Source: Synchiropus splendidus (Eukaryota > Chordata > Actinopteri > Syngnathiformes > Callionymidae). From it: a stretch of DNA of 64,000 nt. Shown here in pieces: positions 26,691 to 39,125 of the stretch (the first letter of the stretch is position 1; every line of letters begins with the position of its first letter). A program made the position numbers and the translations under genes. The stretch is taken from positions 61,505,937 through 61,569,936 of the forward strand of contig NC_071334.1 in the NCBI RefSeq assembly GCF_027744825.2. The letters run 5' to 3'. Under the pieces are notes generated by a model. That model was given only the letters and a program-made list of their open reading frames with translations, made no database searches and was not told where the DNA came from.

Positions 26691-29600
26691 CCATGTACTC
26701 ATAAATACTGCAAGCTTTGCTTCTTGTGGATATGGATGTTTTGCTAAAGGAGTCACGTCTGCGTTCAGATCCACCCAATAAACAGATGAAAAAGGCCAAC
26801 TCCTGCTACAAACATGGCAGCCTTGAGCACAAACATATATAAGGAGGAAAGAAAGAAAAAAGTATGACCATGACCAGTTGAATGTCATGAAATACCTCAG
26901 TACTAGCTTTGCTCCCACAAAAGAATTGAATCAGGATGGATCTTTCAAACTGTCAGTTTTCTTAAATGTGACTGCTTGCGCAAAGAAAAGTGATGCTTCA
27001 AACACATGACTCATAGGAACAGCGAAATCCATGGCAGGTGAATAAATAGATTATTTTATGATGCATCTGGACAATCATCCACTCGCTGTCCATCACAAAA
27101 ACTGTTTTGTCGTATTTCAACTGAAATATTTGCAATTCGCAGCATTTGGCAATTGTCCAAAAGTGTTGCATTCCAACAACTGATCTGTGCTCCGTCATTT
27201 GATGGTAACAACATGAAGGATTCAATATTTTTACCACTCTCCAAAGACCTCGACGAAAAACCAGCATGAGAATGCAAAATAAAGGATGATTGACTCCATC
27301 ATCTAAATAGTGGTTCACATTGGCAGGAATGCTTCATTACTAATGAAACACAAGTAGTTATTATTATCTACGCGTCCAGAGCATGTCCAGAGTTTCACTT
27401 CGCTCAATCATTTCATTAATATTTCACTCCATCATTAAAGCGGCAGTGAAGCGTGGACTTGTTCTCGGAGACCAGGTTGGTGGCTCCGCAGTCACTGTGT
27501 GTTCCAGAGTGGCTCGCAAAAAAACACTGGATCTGTAGTCTGAAGCCACTTACACAGCCCAGTTTACCAACAAATTTGACTGAAGCCCCATCTGAAACCA
27601 ACCCTGAGAGTTCTCGCTGTAGTTACTATTAAAAGTGATTGTGCGGAGTCAGCGAAGTGGCTCCTGACATTGATGGTGACACAGACACGCATCCATCCCA
27701 GTTCTGCCATTTGGATTTACATATTTTATTTCCTCAGCAGGTTTTCACCGAACTGCGTCGGCACTCAAAAAGTCCTCCTCTCATGTGCGCGCACTGCTGC
27801 TATCTCATGATAACAGTGGGGGCAACTGAGGAGAGACGAAATAAGTTTGACTGGTGTCCAGCATCCTTTTGCATTTGAAGCTATCCTCCAGAGAAAGTGT
27901 TTTGTTGCAGCCATCTGGGATTCTAGGAACTAGTACTTCAAACAACTAGTACTTGGCAAAACACTTCCTCAAAACACCCTGGAGACACCTATAATCCTCC
28001 AAGTTTGCAGACGGTGGGACGAAACCATAGAGTCTGGTGGAAGCGAGGGGACCAAACTGGAGTAGAGATGCGGATTGTAGATATGAGTAGAAAATAGACA
28101 ACAAACAAAACAATAATTATCAATAAAAGATGAAATATTAATGTTACCTTTGTAGTAGTGCAGGCTATTGTTCTACTAGCATAGATACAAAAGCGCATAC
28201 TGATGAAAAATGCAAGTAAAAGGCAAACAGAAAAACAGCTCTTTTAATGCCGTGAGGGTCTATTGTCCTGTCCTTTTTTCATAAGGTACCTAACAGTTAT
28301 CAAAGAAATAAATTACTTTTTACACACTGCTTTCAAAGTGGGCATTCGATCAATGAAATATGGGGCGTTGTGAGATTGTTGGGGGCAGGGGAGGGGGGTG
28401 AATTGGACCACACAATGTTTGATGTCTTATGACTGCTGATGTCACTGCCCTTGTAACAGGTGCGCGCCAGAGCGACGAATGACCTGAATTGATCACCTCC
28501 AGACAATTCACACTGAAGATGTGATGACAAAGAATGTCTTTGAAACAAGAAGTCAACTCTCTATTCATGTCTGTGATATGAAAATGAGTCATCCACGGAT
28601 GAACCGAAGTACTTTCACAGAACAAAAACAAGTATCGAGATGCATTCTACAAAGCCAAAATAGACTTTGATTGTATCTCAAATATTGTGCTTTTCAAATC
28701 CACCCACTGCAGTAAAATAAAAAAAAATAGGAAGTCCAGCCTTCAGACCACTAAAAGCAAAACACCAATTGCTCAGTTGATACCGAGACAAGATTTTTTT
28801 GTTCAGGTTCTGGCTCTAAAACAACAGGATTTATGTCTCCCTGTCTCTTCCTATCTCCTTACGGACCAGCCAGCCACAGAGATAAAGTACAGGCCCAAAC
28901 GCTGAGTGGGGAGAAGGCTTGGCAGTGAGTCAGGAGAGAGAGGGCTGTGGGGGAAGAGACTCACCACTGGAAGTCAAACATGCCTCTCTGAATTCATCCA
29001 GCTTCACCGGTGGCGGGATTAAGCCTAAGTAGCGGTAGGAACAGCAAAGACTGAACTCATGTCAATAAGCAATAGGCTGGAATGCAGAATTAGGTGCAAG
29101 GAATTATTGCGAGTCGACCTTGTTATTCAGCGTGGGATTAGGGGCTTGAGTGGTGGTGAGAGATGAGCTGTGGTCCTGAGGATAAGAGGAAACATATTGA
29201 ACCGTGCATGGGAACACATTGTCTCCGCGGGAAGTCTGAATTATGTTTCACTTAATGACTTCACATTTATTCTGACAAATTGCTGCTTTCAAGTGGAGAG
29301 TGTGGGTTTTGCATTCGGAGTGTGGCGAGAGATTTGGAAATGCCTCACGAAACTCTCCAGTTGAAAATGAATGATGAATGATGAATCCCTGGCACGCTGG
29401 ATCACTTCTCACAGGAGCGTTACACGAGTGTGTCATCAAACGCCTTGATGCTGCACAAACCGCCGGTGCTCGATGTTTAAATGCACCAGGGAATGTATCC
29501 ACTTCTTAGTGGGCATCCATTTGGTGGCAAGCTGAGTCAGCTTGTTACTGTAACCAAACGCAACCAAACGCCTTGAGAGTTCGAGCCTCACACAAACAAC

Positions 29601-30908
29601 TTCCTCTCTTTAGACACAGTCAACAAGTATAACAGCAGTAAAACGTTTCTTCTCTGTTCTCTTATAGGCTGTATAGACTACTTCCACTCAGAAAGTTTGT
29701 TACCTCGCCCACACATGCTCAAAGAGCACAGGGCATCATGTCCTGCCTGAACACTCGCGTATGAAGGCAAACGCTTTCATGAAGCCTCCGAAAGATCAGA
29801 GGGATCATGAATTAAAAAGTATTCTCATTACTTCTTACTGTAACTCATTGGAAGACAGCATACTTTCATGCCTCCGTGTGGCACAATGGATTTAATATAC
29901 AATACAATGTCATGTAAAAGTTACATATCTTTGATTTTACTTTACATATACTGCATAAAAGATCAGACAGGTGGAAAAATGATCAGATTGAAACCTCTGG
30001 AACTCATTCAAGTGAAATCATTCCAGAGGAAACAGACGTTGACAAAAGGACACACACTTCTCATTCAGGAAGAACACCTGCAGAACAGAATCCAATAAGC
30101 AACAGTTCCCCTCCAGCGCATTCTCAAGTGTACGGTTCGACTTTGCGCGTCAATCTCTGCTCATCTTCCCCTGGAGTGAGCCATGGTGATGTGTTGGCTG
30201 AGAACCACCCTCCGCAGCTGACGCTCCAGGAATAGTGGCTGACGAGTCGCTGAATCACTGAGGAAATGTGGCGTAAAAATACAAACAACTTACATGAACA
30301 CTCTGCTGACACATCTGCATGCACAAGTGGGTGACTCGCTGCGTCACCCTTGCTCTGTCAACTGTGCTGTGACTCAGCTGTTCATTAAAAGCTGGGATCC
30401 AAACTGGAGCAATACATGGAAACTCTTTTTCACTTGGTTGTAGTTCCACAGATGTGGTCATCTGCCTTTGGCGTGACTCACTCCTGCAGCGTTGTCCTGC
30501 AATATCAGGACGTATGGATCTTCCACGGTTTATGAGCGATTCCTCATTGTTTACCGTCACTCGCCCTCTGAGGAGGTCACCATAGCGGTCGACCAGTCCG
30601 TCTGCTGAACATCAGATGCCCTTCATTACACAGCCCGACCTAATCTTCCCGCTCTCCTCCAGTTAACCACGGACAATGCAGTGCTCATCACACAGTGCTG
30701 CCCAGGAGAAGCCCATCATCAACCCCTGCTCCTTTATCCAACAAAATCTTTCCACAGCCTTACAGGACTCCTTCTGTTCATTAACTTTACAAATGACACA
30801 GCCGTAATGAGCAACATCAGCATGGAGCTGAAGCTATCAGACTTCACTGCAGATTCCTCCTCTAAAGATCAAGAGATTTAGAAGGCAGAATTCATATATA
30901 TATATATA

Positions 30909-31553
30909 CTTTTTACATCACACTCGAACGCCCCGGAAAAAAGCTGAAAAAAAACATGTGCGGACCGATCAGCTGACCCACGACGTGCTTTGTTATTGTG
31001 TATAACGCAGCCTCTGTATGCAGACGTGTCCCGTTAGCTACATTTACTGACTGTTTCTTCTTCATATTGAGGTGTAAAACCTTTCCTGTCTCCACACTGG
31101 ACCGTGGTAGAGTGTCACAGGGGAGGTGCTCGCTCTCCACACCTCCGAGGCTGGAGCGCTCACTCCAGGGTTTGATGTCCTGTTGTGGGCTGGAGCTGGG
31201 ACAGGGATGAGGCGAGTCTTGGACAGAGCGTTACTTGGTTTATGACTTTGTCACAGCCAAACTGCACAGAAGCGCACATTCAGAGCTGGACACGCACCGG
31301 GCACCTCTTCACTTCTGGAGAGACCTCACTCACTCGGCAACCCCTCCCACATGCAGCGGCCACACACATAGACGAACAGCGCACCTGCAGCAGACACTCT
31401 ACATTCACTCCGACAAAAGCCTGTTTTAAGACTTGGAATGCATTATTTCTTTTTCCATTCATTGTAATGGGAAAAATCGATTCAGATTTCGAACAAATCG
31501 CTTCTCAAACGGCCGTCTGGAACGGATTGTGGTCGAGAACCGAGGTACCACTG
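30909..31553. mobile_element. Probable pogo/Tigger-like non-autonomous DNA transposon, copy A
   Basis: The last 206 bp (31348-31553) are about 90% identical to 38569-38774. The right end, reversed, reads CAGTGGTACCTCGGTTCTCG, resembling TA-inserting pogo/Tigger ends. (TA)n lies on both sides (30893-30908 and 31555-31568), consistent with insertion into a TA tract. The left end is degraded, so the left border is tentative. Confidence 0.55.
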
Positions 31554-33639
31554 GATATATATATATATGGCTGACCCTCTCGATTTGTATCGAGCCAAGT
31601 GATGGTGCCACAAACAAAGTAGCTTGAATTTGAAGACAAATTACCAGCTGAGCCAAGTGGATTTCATAGTGGAGGATTGTGTCTGGAGATGTTGAGCTCT
31701 CAGTATAGTTGGTATAGCTCAGAGAGGCTCATTCACAGAGCAGAAGTTGTGATGAACAAGGCGTAAACTAAGAAATGTATCTGTTGCTGCCAAAAAAATG
31801 TTGGTCGGAAATTAAATAGTTTCATCTCCATGGCTCTGAAAGAAAAGTGATGCAAGACAGCTATTTCCAATGAGCCCATACTCTTAACAAGTGGATCAAT
31901 GCAACATGAATGAACTTGGTACGAAACGAACGAAAACACCTAACTTTTTAGTTTCACCCCACAGTTTCAGGCTTCAACATCAAACACAGGACAAATGAAA
32001 GTCTTGCCCACCAGCCTTAATGAAAGGGATTAGAAGATGAATGTGGGCACTGATGGATGGTGTAATTACACTTGTCACGGTTATGAGAATTAAAATGTAT
32101 TTCAAGACACACTAAACATCATTGTGATGTTCTTAAAGCTGAAGGAACGACAGCTGATGTCGAGCGGCTTCCTGAGCTGACGCTGACGCAACAGACTCAA
32201 CGTCCATCATGAATCAACCAGGACTGACTCAGTCAATGTAGAAACGTGGACCATGATGTCAGACTTCAGAACTTGTCAGTACACAATGAGTATGAACCTG
32301 GTAACACTGTATTGTCTTTGCATAGTGCTTTGGTTGGAACTTTGCATTCACACAGGGGAACAAAGCGGTCACTGGATACTCCTGGACAATTTCCATATTT
32401 TGGCAAATCTATACTTTAAAATGTTGTTTTCCGTAATAATGAACATGAATGTAATGGTAATATGAGGTGACCTCACAATTGGCTGAATGAACACAAGAAG
32501 ACGTCATTGGAGCTCAGGAGACCTGCATTATGAATTTGTTTATGAATATTCAAGGTCATTTACGTATATCCTGATATCATCTGTAACATCAGCATTAGTC
32601 AGACCTACATTTTCATTTGTATATGTCCGAACATATTCGTGGTGTCCTCCATGTTCCAAATGAAACTCATGAAACAAATGCAACCCAGAGGAGGAATCTA
32701 GTGCCTGGATGAAAGAATCACAAGCACGGATAAAAACCCACAGAGAGAGGACCAAAGTTGAATCCAAACTCAGGATGGCTTCACACTGGGGTTCAGCCTG
32801 CACAGAAGCACCAGTCACATGCGTCCATACATATATTTATCATCTACAACACATCCGCTCAATCAATATGCTTAGAAACAACAAAAGTGATCTACAGTAT
32901 GAGAACTGCCTCAGCTGGGCGAATAGAGGACAGTCGTTCTTCCTTATAGTTATGTGAGATCAAAGTAATTGAGTTGCATTTTGAAATGTGAATGTCCCAG
33001 GACTTAAAAATATGTATTTTCTGAGGTCAAAATGCTGCTTCCCAAATGAGGTATTATAGCAGTGTTTTGGTGATATTTAATACTGGCGTGTTTTGGGGGT
33101 CATGGACCACAAGTTTAAGTGCACCTCACTAGGGAAAGTTCAATTCTATTTGGCTCCAAAGTTATTAATATTATACAGTGGCGTCTCACATCCTGTGCTT
33201 CATGTATTTTGCAGGTGGCCTGACCTCCGTGAGTGTGATTCTAGCAAGAGTTCTGCCAGAGAAGTTCACTGGAGCTGCATTAGTCCTACACTCATTCAGT
33301 CCAACATTCTTCACTGTAAACATTGCAGAATCAGTTTCCAAGACCATGATCCACAACAACAACAAAAACACATGCTTTCTAATCAGAACACCATTGGTTT
33401 GTTTTCTGAAGAATCCTTATCTCTGTTAATGTATAATTGTTGCAGTGCGAGATGTGAAATAACAGATGGTTCAGCCGACTTAGCTTTGATGAGCTGGTGC
33501 CACTCGGGCATCACCTTCTCACCAGGGAAACTGCACCCATCACGACAAACAAAAGAAGAAACTTGCCAGGTTTTCATTCCACTGTGTATTGGTAAGCAAT
33601 ATGGCACTTTTATATGATATGATTCTATACATGGTTATT

Positions 33640-33835
33640 TTAGCCTCTCACCCTTAACTTAAACCTCCGAAACACATGGCTCACCTTAACCAGAACTCTG
33701 AACCAAGCTTGAACCCAGTTATAATGAACTACTTTGCTTTTACGGTTTTAACCCTATTAACCTTGTCAGGACATGCCAAAATGTCATAAAACAAAATGTC
33801 CTCACAAGGAGGAGTCAAGACTAGGGTCTCACAAG
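33640..33835 (-). repeat. Dispersed GTGGGGACC-type repeat, copy 1
   Basis: Reversed, it contains CTTGTGAGGACATTTTG, then GGTTCAAGCTTGGTTCAGAG and GGGTGAGAGG. These blocks occur in the same order at 61165-61410. It resembles a common fish repeat built around GTGGGGACC/CCCCACAA. Confidence 0.55.
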
Positions 33836-35592
33836 TATTGCAAAACACAACGTAAAGTGAAAGAATGGCTTGGTGAAAAGGTGCAACAGCCTGTCTGGCA
33901 TGACAAACAGATCGGATGAGGACTGGCTTAAATAAAACTGAAACCTGGAGGCATTTCAACTTTTAATATGCCATAAAAAGCTAGCAATTATTTTGATGGT
34001 AGATTGTCAATAACACAGCTGACCGCCGTCGCTCCCTTTTGGTGATTAAGTGAAGTGCTGTTCTGCTGAGATCTGCATGCAGTCATCACCAAAGTTCACA
34101 CCAGACAGAATCACTCAAGGTGAGAGACTCTCATCCATCACTGACTGGAGGACAAAAGAGAAACGACTGACCTATTCTTGGTGTCGAGGGAAAGTGGCTT
34201 GTTGCCCCACGAAAGACTTGGTTTTAGCTGTGACACCTTCGATATCAAGTCATTGAGCAAATTCCCCAAGGAATGCAGAGATATTCAAGTACAGTTTGCT
34301 TTAAAAATGTTGTACAACAGAAAGAGATGAAAAAAAAGATCTATGCAGACTTCAGTTCCATAAGCTATGTAGATTTCTGGGTATCATCTTATATGAAAAT
34401 GCGTCCTTGCATCAAACTCTCTCCAGCGTCAACACTTATTCAGAAGTGTTTTCAATGTTTTTTATGCCTCGGAAAATGAAGCAGTGAGGCAGTCTTAATT
34501 TTCCCAATTTAATATGTGGCTCCACTTTCATCTTAAAAATAATTCATTAAAAAAATATTTCAAATGAATTGCCATCTATTGGGCTCTGGAAATTAAGACA
34601 CCGCTTCACGGAGCTTTAGTTTCCTATAATAGTCAGCTTGTGGCGTCTTTAACAGAAAAACATGCCATATAGAATAAAAGCATTTCAAGGAGAACTGTCG
34701 CAATATGAAGAGCAGAGCATTTGCTGTCTTGTCCTGAAAGCACAGAACAAAAATCCCTTTTATTCCTGACAGGCATTCACTATTTTATCCTGCCTAGTAG
34801 AGTCCATAAAGTTTGTGGAATGACGACCACCATCATTTTGACAGAATCAATATCCCCGCTGACATTCTTGACCCTATCTAGAGTAGAGAACAGAATAATT
34901 TTCATTTATTTATTAGCCCCGTAGTTTCAACTGTTATAATATTTGTGAACTTCTGACTGAGTATATTTGGAATGGACAATAATTCCTAAATAAGTAGCAC
35001 TTACCCCAACAATCCCTACTAGAATCACAACTGTGAGAGGTGCGAGTAATTCTCACATGGCAGTCAGTGTTACAGACTCACAAACCCACATCTCATCTAA
35101 CCAGAGGGACACAAATCAGTCACATTGTTTTGATCGCCTCATTTGCTAATGGGTTTTCTTCACGCTGGTTAGCATGAGCAGCGACTGCTCCTGGCCAAAA
35201 GTGTTCCTGCTCTGATGCGCCAGGCGATAAAGAGGATTTCAACATTCGCCACCGTCAAGGTAAATATAAAATGAAATGCATGTCCGAACATGTTTTTCGA
35301 ATCCTTGGAAGTCATGTCAAACAATGTATGAATATTGAATAATAATTTTAAAAGAAAAGCCTCAGTCACATTTCATATAAGTTCTCTTTATCTTTATCTT
35401 CATCATTGCACGTTAATGTCAAACCATCATCGTGACCATTGTCATTGGGATCAACTAGCGTTTCAACTAAACGTGTTATTCCGGACCTTAACTCACAGTT
35501 TTGTGTCTTATACTCAGGTGCGACTTGTATAAGTTATTTCGCACTGACAGATTATTATGTTTGTGATGCGCCCTGATAATCTTGATGTAATC

Positions 35593-36071
<479 letters not shown>

Positions 36072-36973
36072 ATCTAATCTGTCCCAGCGATCACGAAGGT
36101 TGCTCTCCATGTTCGCACGTGTCAACAGGGAAGCACAACACAAACCATACAATTATGGCGTTCTTTTGGTGCCTTTAAATGGGAAAACATCCAGGGAGAA
36201 AATACATAGTAAAAAAAACAGCTGCTTGTGGAAGTTCAGCTAGTGAAGGCTATTTACTTCTTATTTTTCTGTCATCAATGCCATAAATGCCAAACATTCC
36301 CGCCTTAGCTTCTCAGCTATGTTCCGTGAAACGTCACAGTTCAAGCGATAAATAACTTTGTGGGCCTACCATGATTGTCCTACTGTTTCATGCAATGGAT
36401 TTTGCAAAACAATTTTCCCCAAAAAATGTCACTTGTGCTTTTTTTTCCTTCTTCATGACGCATTTTTACTGTCATCTTCTGGTACATTTTTTGTTAGTGG
36501 AAGGCAAGACCGTGTTTGTGTGAAATGTCAAAGTCTTTAGCTTGTAAACATGTGCAGGGGAATATGACAATAAGTGGAATAACTCCAAATATTAGGGGTT
36601 CATTCCTTTCTTAGTATTCCACTGCCTAGGTTCAAACATGTCTGCAGTCAGTACAGCACATCCTTGTTCTGTCCACACATAAACACATGGACAACTCCAC
36701 AGTCACCAACTGGAGTCGGGTGACCTGCATGCTTCACCGGAGAAGAGATCAATATATGAAGAGATGTTTTACCTCACACTTTCATGCCCATGAAAGCAAT
36801 ATTGCATGGCAAAAGGAAATATCAACTCGTAACTCAGTAGCAGGACACTAAATTTAAGAAGTATGTCTGGGCCCCCTAGTGGCGACAGGAGACAAAGCAG
36901 TTGCTTATGCTCAGTGCTTGATGGGTCGCCCCTGATTTAGAGCTAAAAAACATCATAATAATATTAAACTCAC

Positions 36974-37717
36974 CTTCACTGCTTCAGCATGAGTGACTTT
37001 GTCGAAGACTTTGTCGTTGACTTTCATGATCTGGTCACCGATCCGAAGACCCTGCTTCTCAGCCAAGCTGCCCGGCTCCACCAGGGAGACGTAAATACCA
37101 ACGCCGTGCTCCGAGCCTCCGCGGATGCTGAAGCCCAAACCCTCGTTGCTCTTGTGCCGCTTCATGGTGACCTGCCTCACCTCCCCCGGAGGCTCGTGGA
37201 TGAAGTTTCTGCCCAGCAGCGGGACCAGGGGAGCTGTCCCCTCGCTGCTGGTGCTGAAAGTGTCCGGCGAGCCACGCAGAGCCACCTGCAGCTCGCCGGG
37301 CTTGTTGGGGGAGAAGTGGCCGGGTGGCGTCGGGCTGGGGCTCCGCAGGTCCCCCGGTGGGGGCTCAGCACTCCCATTGCTCGCAACCAAATCCGACTTT
37401 AAGTACAAGCCCTCCGAGGTGTACTGCTCGAAGAGCAGCTGGTCAGAGCGGGGTATGACCAGCCGCAGCATGGGCAGGAGTTGCCGCTTGCTGGGCGCGT
37501 TGAGGATGACGTTGAGGGTCTGCACCAGGTCGTAGACGTTCCGCTTGGAGTGGTAGACGTTGAGACAGTGGATGAACTGCTCCCTCTCCAAGTCGTCGAG
37601 CAGCAGGTTCAGCGCGTGGTGCAGCTTCTTGACGTTGGCCGAGAGCGTCCGGGCGCTGGAAGCCACCGAGTTGGCCGAGGAGCTGAGCGACACCCGCTCC
37701 AGGTCGGTGCCGCTCAT
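36974..37717 (-). CDS. whrn: Whirlin, first coding exon (HHD1 and start of PDZ1)
   Basis: First coding exon of whirlin, a PDZ scaffold of hair-cell stereocilia and the photoreceptor periciliary (USH2) complex. The start ATG at 37717 has A at -3. The exon encodes 248 residues and ends in phase 0 at a GTGAGT donor (36968-36973). Residues about 26-103 match the whirlin harmonin-homology domain 1 (ANVKKLHHALNLLL, EREQFIHCLNVYH, LLPMLRLVIPRSDQLLF). Residues 180-248 begin PDZ1, with the GLGF carboxylate-binding loop at 193-196 followed by SIRGGSEHGVGIYVSLVEPG. The break after VTHAEAVK falls where human WHRN exon 1 ends, as recalled from the human protein. The Ser/Pro-rich linker (about 105-178) is clearly longer than in human whirlin. 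I did not find exon 2, PDZ2, HHD2 or PDZ3, so they should lie below position 1. The teleost a/b paralogue is not resolved. Confidence 0.95.
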
Positions 37718-38240
37718 GCTGGCGCCACGCTGCTGCGGGGTTAGAGCGCGGCCGCGGCGGGGTTCGAGCGGCGTCCGCTGACGTCCATGCTGACACAGGA
37801 CACCGCCACTCCGCGTCCGCTTGAGCGCCGCTCCGACTCGGTTTCACAGCCGCAGCAGAAGTTGACCGCCTTCAACTTTATCCTCAAGCAACTGCGTCAA
37901 AACAGAAGGCAGCTTGGAGGAACGCTCCGAGCGGACCCCACCTCTCTCACTAGCCCCTCATTTCCAGGTGAGACGGGGTCGACGACTCCATTGAACTGCA
38001 GTTCAAAAGCGAACGGATACTTTCCAACAGCTCCCCGACAGCCGCATCTCAGAAGAAAGCGGGAGCCAAAAGTTACACGTCCTTCGTTTTGGTGTGGCGC
38101 CTGCGTAGTTTTTGATCCAGAAATGGGTGAAACGGAGAGAACTGTCCGAGCTCAGGTGCGCGATGAGATCAGCAGCGCCCGTCTCTCGTTACTACAGCGA
38201 CTCAGCCCGTCTGAGCCCCGGCCGGAAGTGACGTGATTAC
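37718..38240 (-). promoter_or_regulatory. whrn: CpG-rich 5' UTR / promoter region of whrn
   Basis: The sequence upstream of the whirlin ATG is G+C and CpG rich, continuing the composition of the exon itself, and falls back to AT-rich sequence beyond about 38240. That is the pattern of a CpG-island promoter. No TATA box was recognised, and the transcription start cannot be placed by eye. A 149-codon open frame on the opposite strand (37787-38236) shows no recognisable protein and is taken as a by-product of high GC. Confidence 0.6.
38222..38234 (+). promoter_or_regulatory. ETS/CRE composite motif at the edge of the whrn CpG island
   Basis: CCGGAAGTGACGT joins a perfect ETS (GABP-type) core, CCGGAAGT, to a CRE-like TGACGT half. 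Such composites are typical of TATA-less CpG promoters, so this may mark the core promoter about 0.5 kb upstream of the whrn start codon. It is a motif match only. Confidence 0.4.
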
Positions 38241-38568
38241 TGGTTTATTTATAGACGACAACGTGCTGCAAGGACTCCACACAAAGTGGCACCTAGTGCC
38301 CGAAATCGCTCTGTATCTGAGGTCATGCCTCATAAACGTCTCTCTCTCTCAGACACACACATAACAAAAACAAAGCTTTTATTTCCAAAATTTGTAATCT
38401 TTTGATGTGTTCTGTTAAGAAATTTGGTTGGATGACGTTTACATTTTACACATTGAGATGAACGAATGGATGAATGTTAACGTGTTTAAATACATACATC
38501 AACACAGATCAAGTATTCCTGCCGTTGTGGAAATTTACATTTCCTTCAGTTTTGCATTGAAGTGACCA

Positions 38569-38774
38569 CACATGCAGCGGCCACACACATAGAGGAACAG
38601 CGCACCTGCAGCAGACACTCTACATTCACTCCTACAAAAGACTATTTTAAGGCTTGGAACACATTATTTATTTTTCCATTCATTGTAATGGGAAAAATCC
38701 ATTCAGATTTTGAACAAATCGCATCTCGAACGGCCTTCTGAAACGGATTGTGGTCGAGAACCGAGGTACCACTG
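38569..38774. mobile_element. Copy B of the 206-bp dispersed repeat
   Basis: Begins CACATGCAGCGGCCACACAC and ends GAACCGAGGTACCACTG followed by TA, colinear and equal in length with 31348-31553. It is a truncated copy of the same pogo/Tigger-like element. The shared left edge may be a natural deletion point. Confidence 0.7.
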
Positions 38775-39074
38775 TACATTCTTAAAAATAAAATTGTCTT
38801 ATTTAAAGAACATATATCTTCACTGCCAATGTATTTCAAAAGACAGGAAAGACAAAAAAGACAAGTGAAAGAAGGATAAATAAAACATGGAAGTTATATA
38901 TGAGTTTAACTCATAATGAACAAAAATAAAAATATACACCACAGACATTTCTACGTGTCTTGTTTTATAGCTTCAGTCTGACTCAGGATGGCTGCATACA
39001 GGTATTTACAGTTAAAGGTCACGAGTGGCCCCTGGACCAGGGCTTTGTCGGATCAGTAGAATGCTGGAGATAGT

Positions 39075-39125
39075 CGTGGTGGGAGAAGAGAAGGACAACC
39101 AGCGAGGTTCGTGGATGAGATATGA
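39075..39125 (+). mobile_element. Retroelement ORF2 C-terminal remnant, copy 1
   Basis: Reads as GREEGQPARFVDEI-like peptide and is similar in DNA to 43835-43895. The Gly/Arg-rich GRQPLRF(V/M)DE pattern resembles the C-terminal end of RTE/Rex-type reverse transcriptases. Very short and decayed. Confidence 0.3.

Noticed and set aside
33093..33617. 174-codon plus-strand open frame with a second overlapping frame
   Set aside because: No family, low-complexity stretches and no supporting context. It borders a dispersed repeat.
37787..38236. 149-codon open frame opposite the whrn leader
   Set aside because: It lies in GC-rich sequence where stops are rare, shows no recognisable domain, and overlaps the whrn promoter/leader region antisense.
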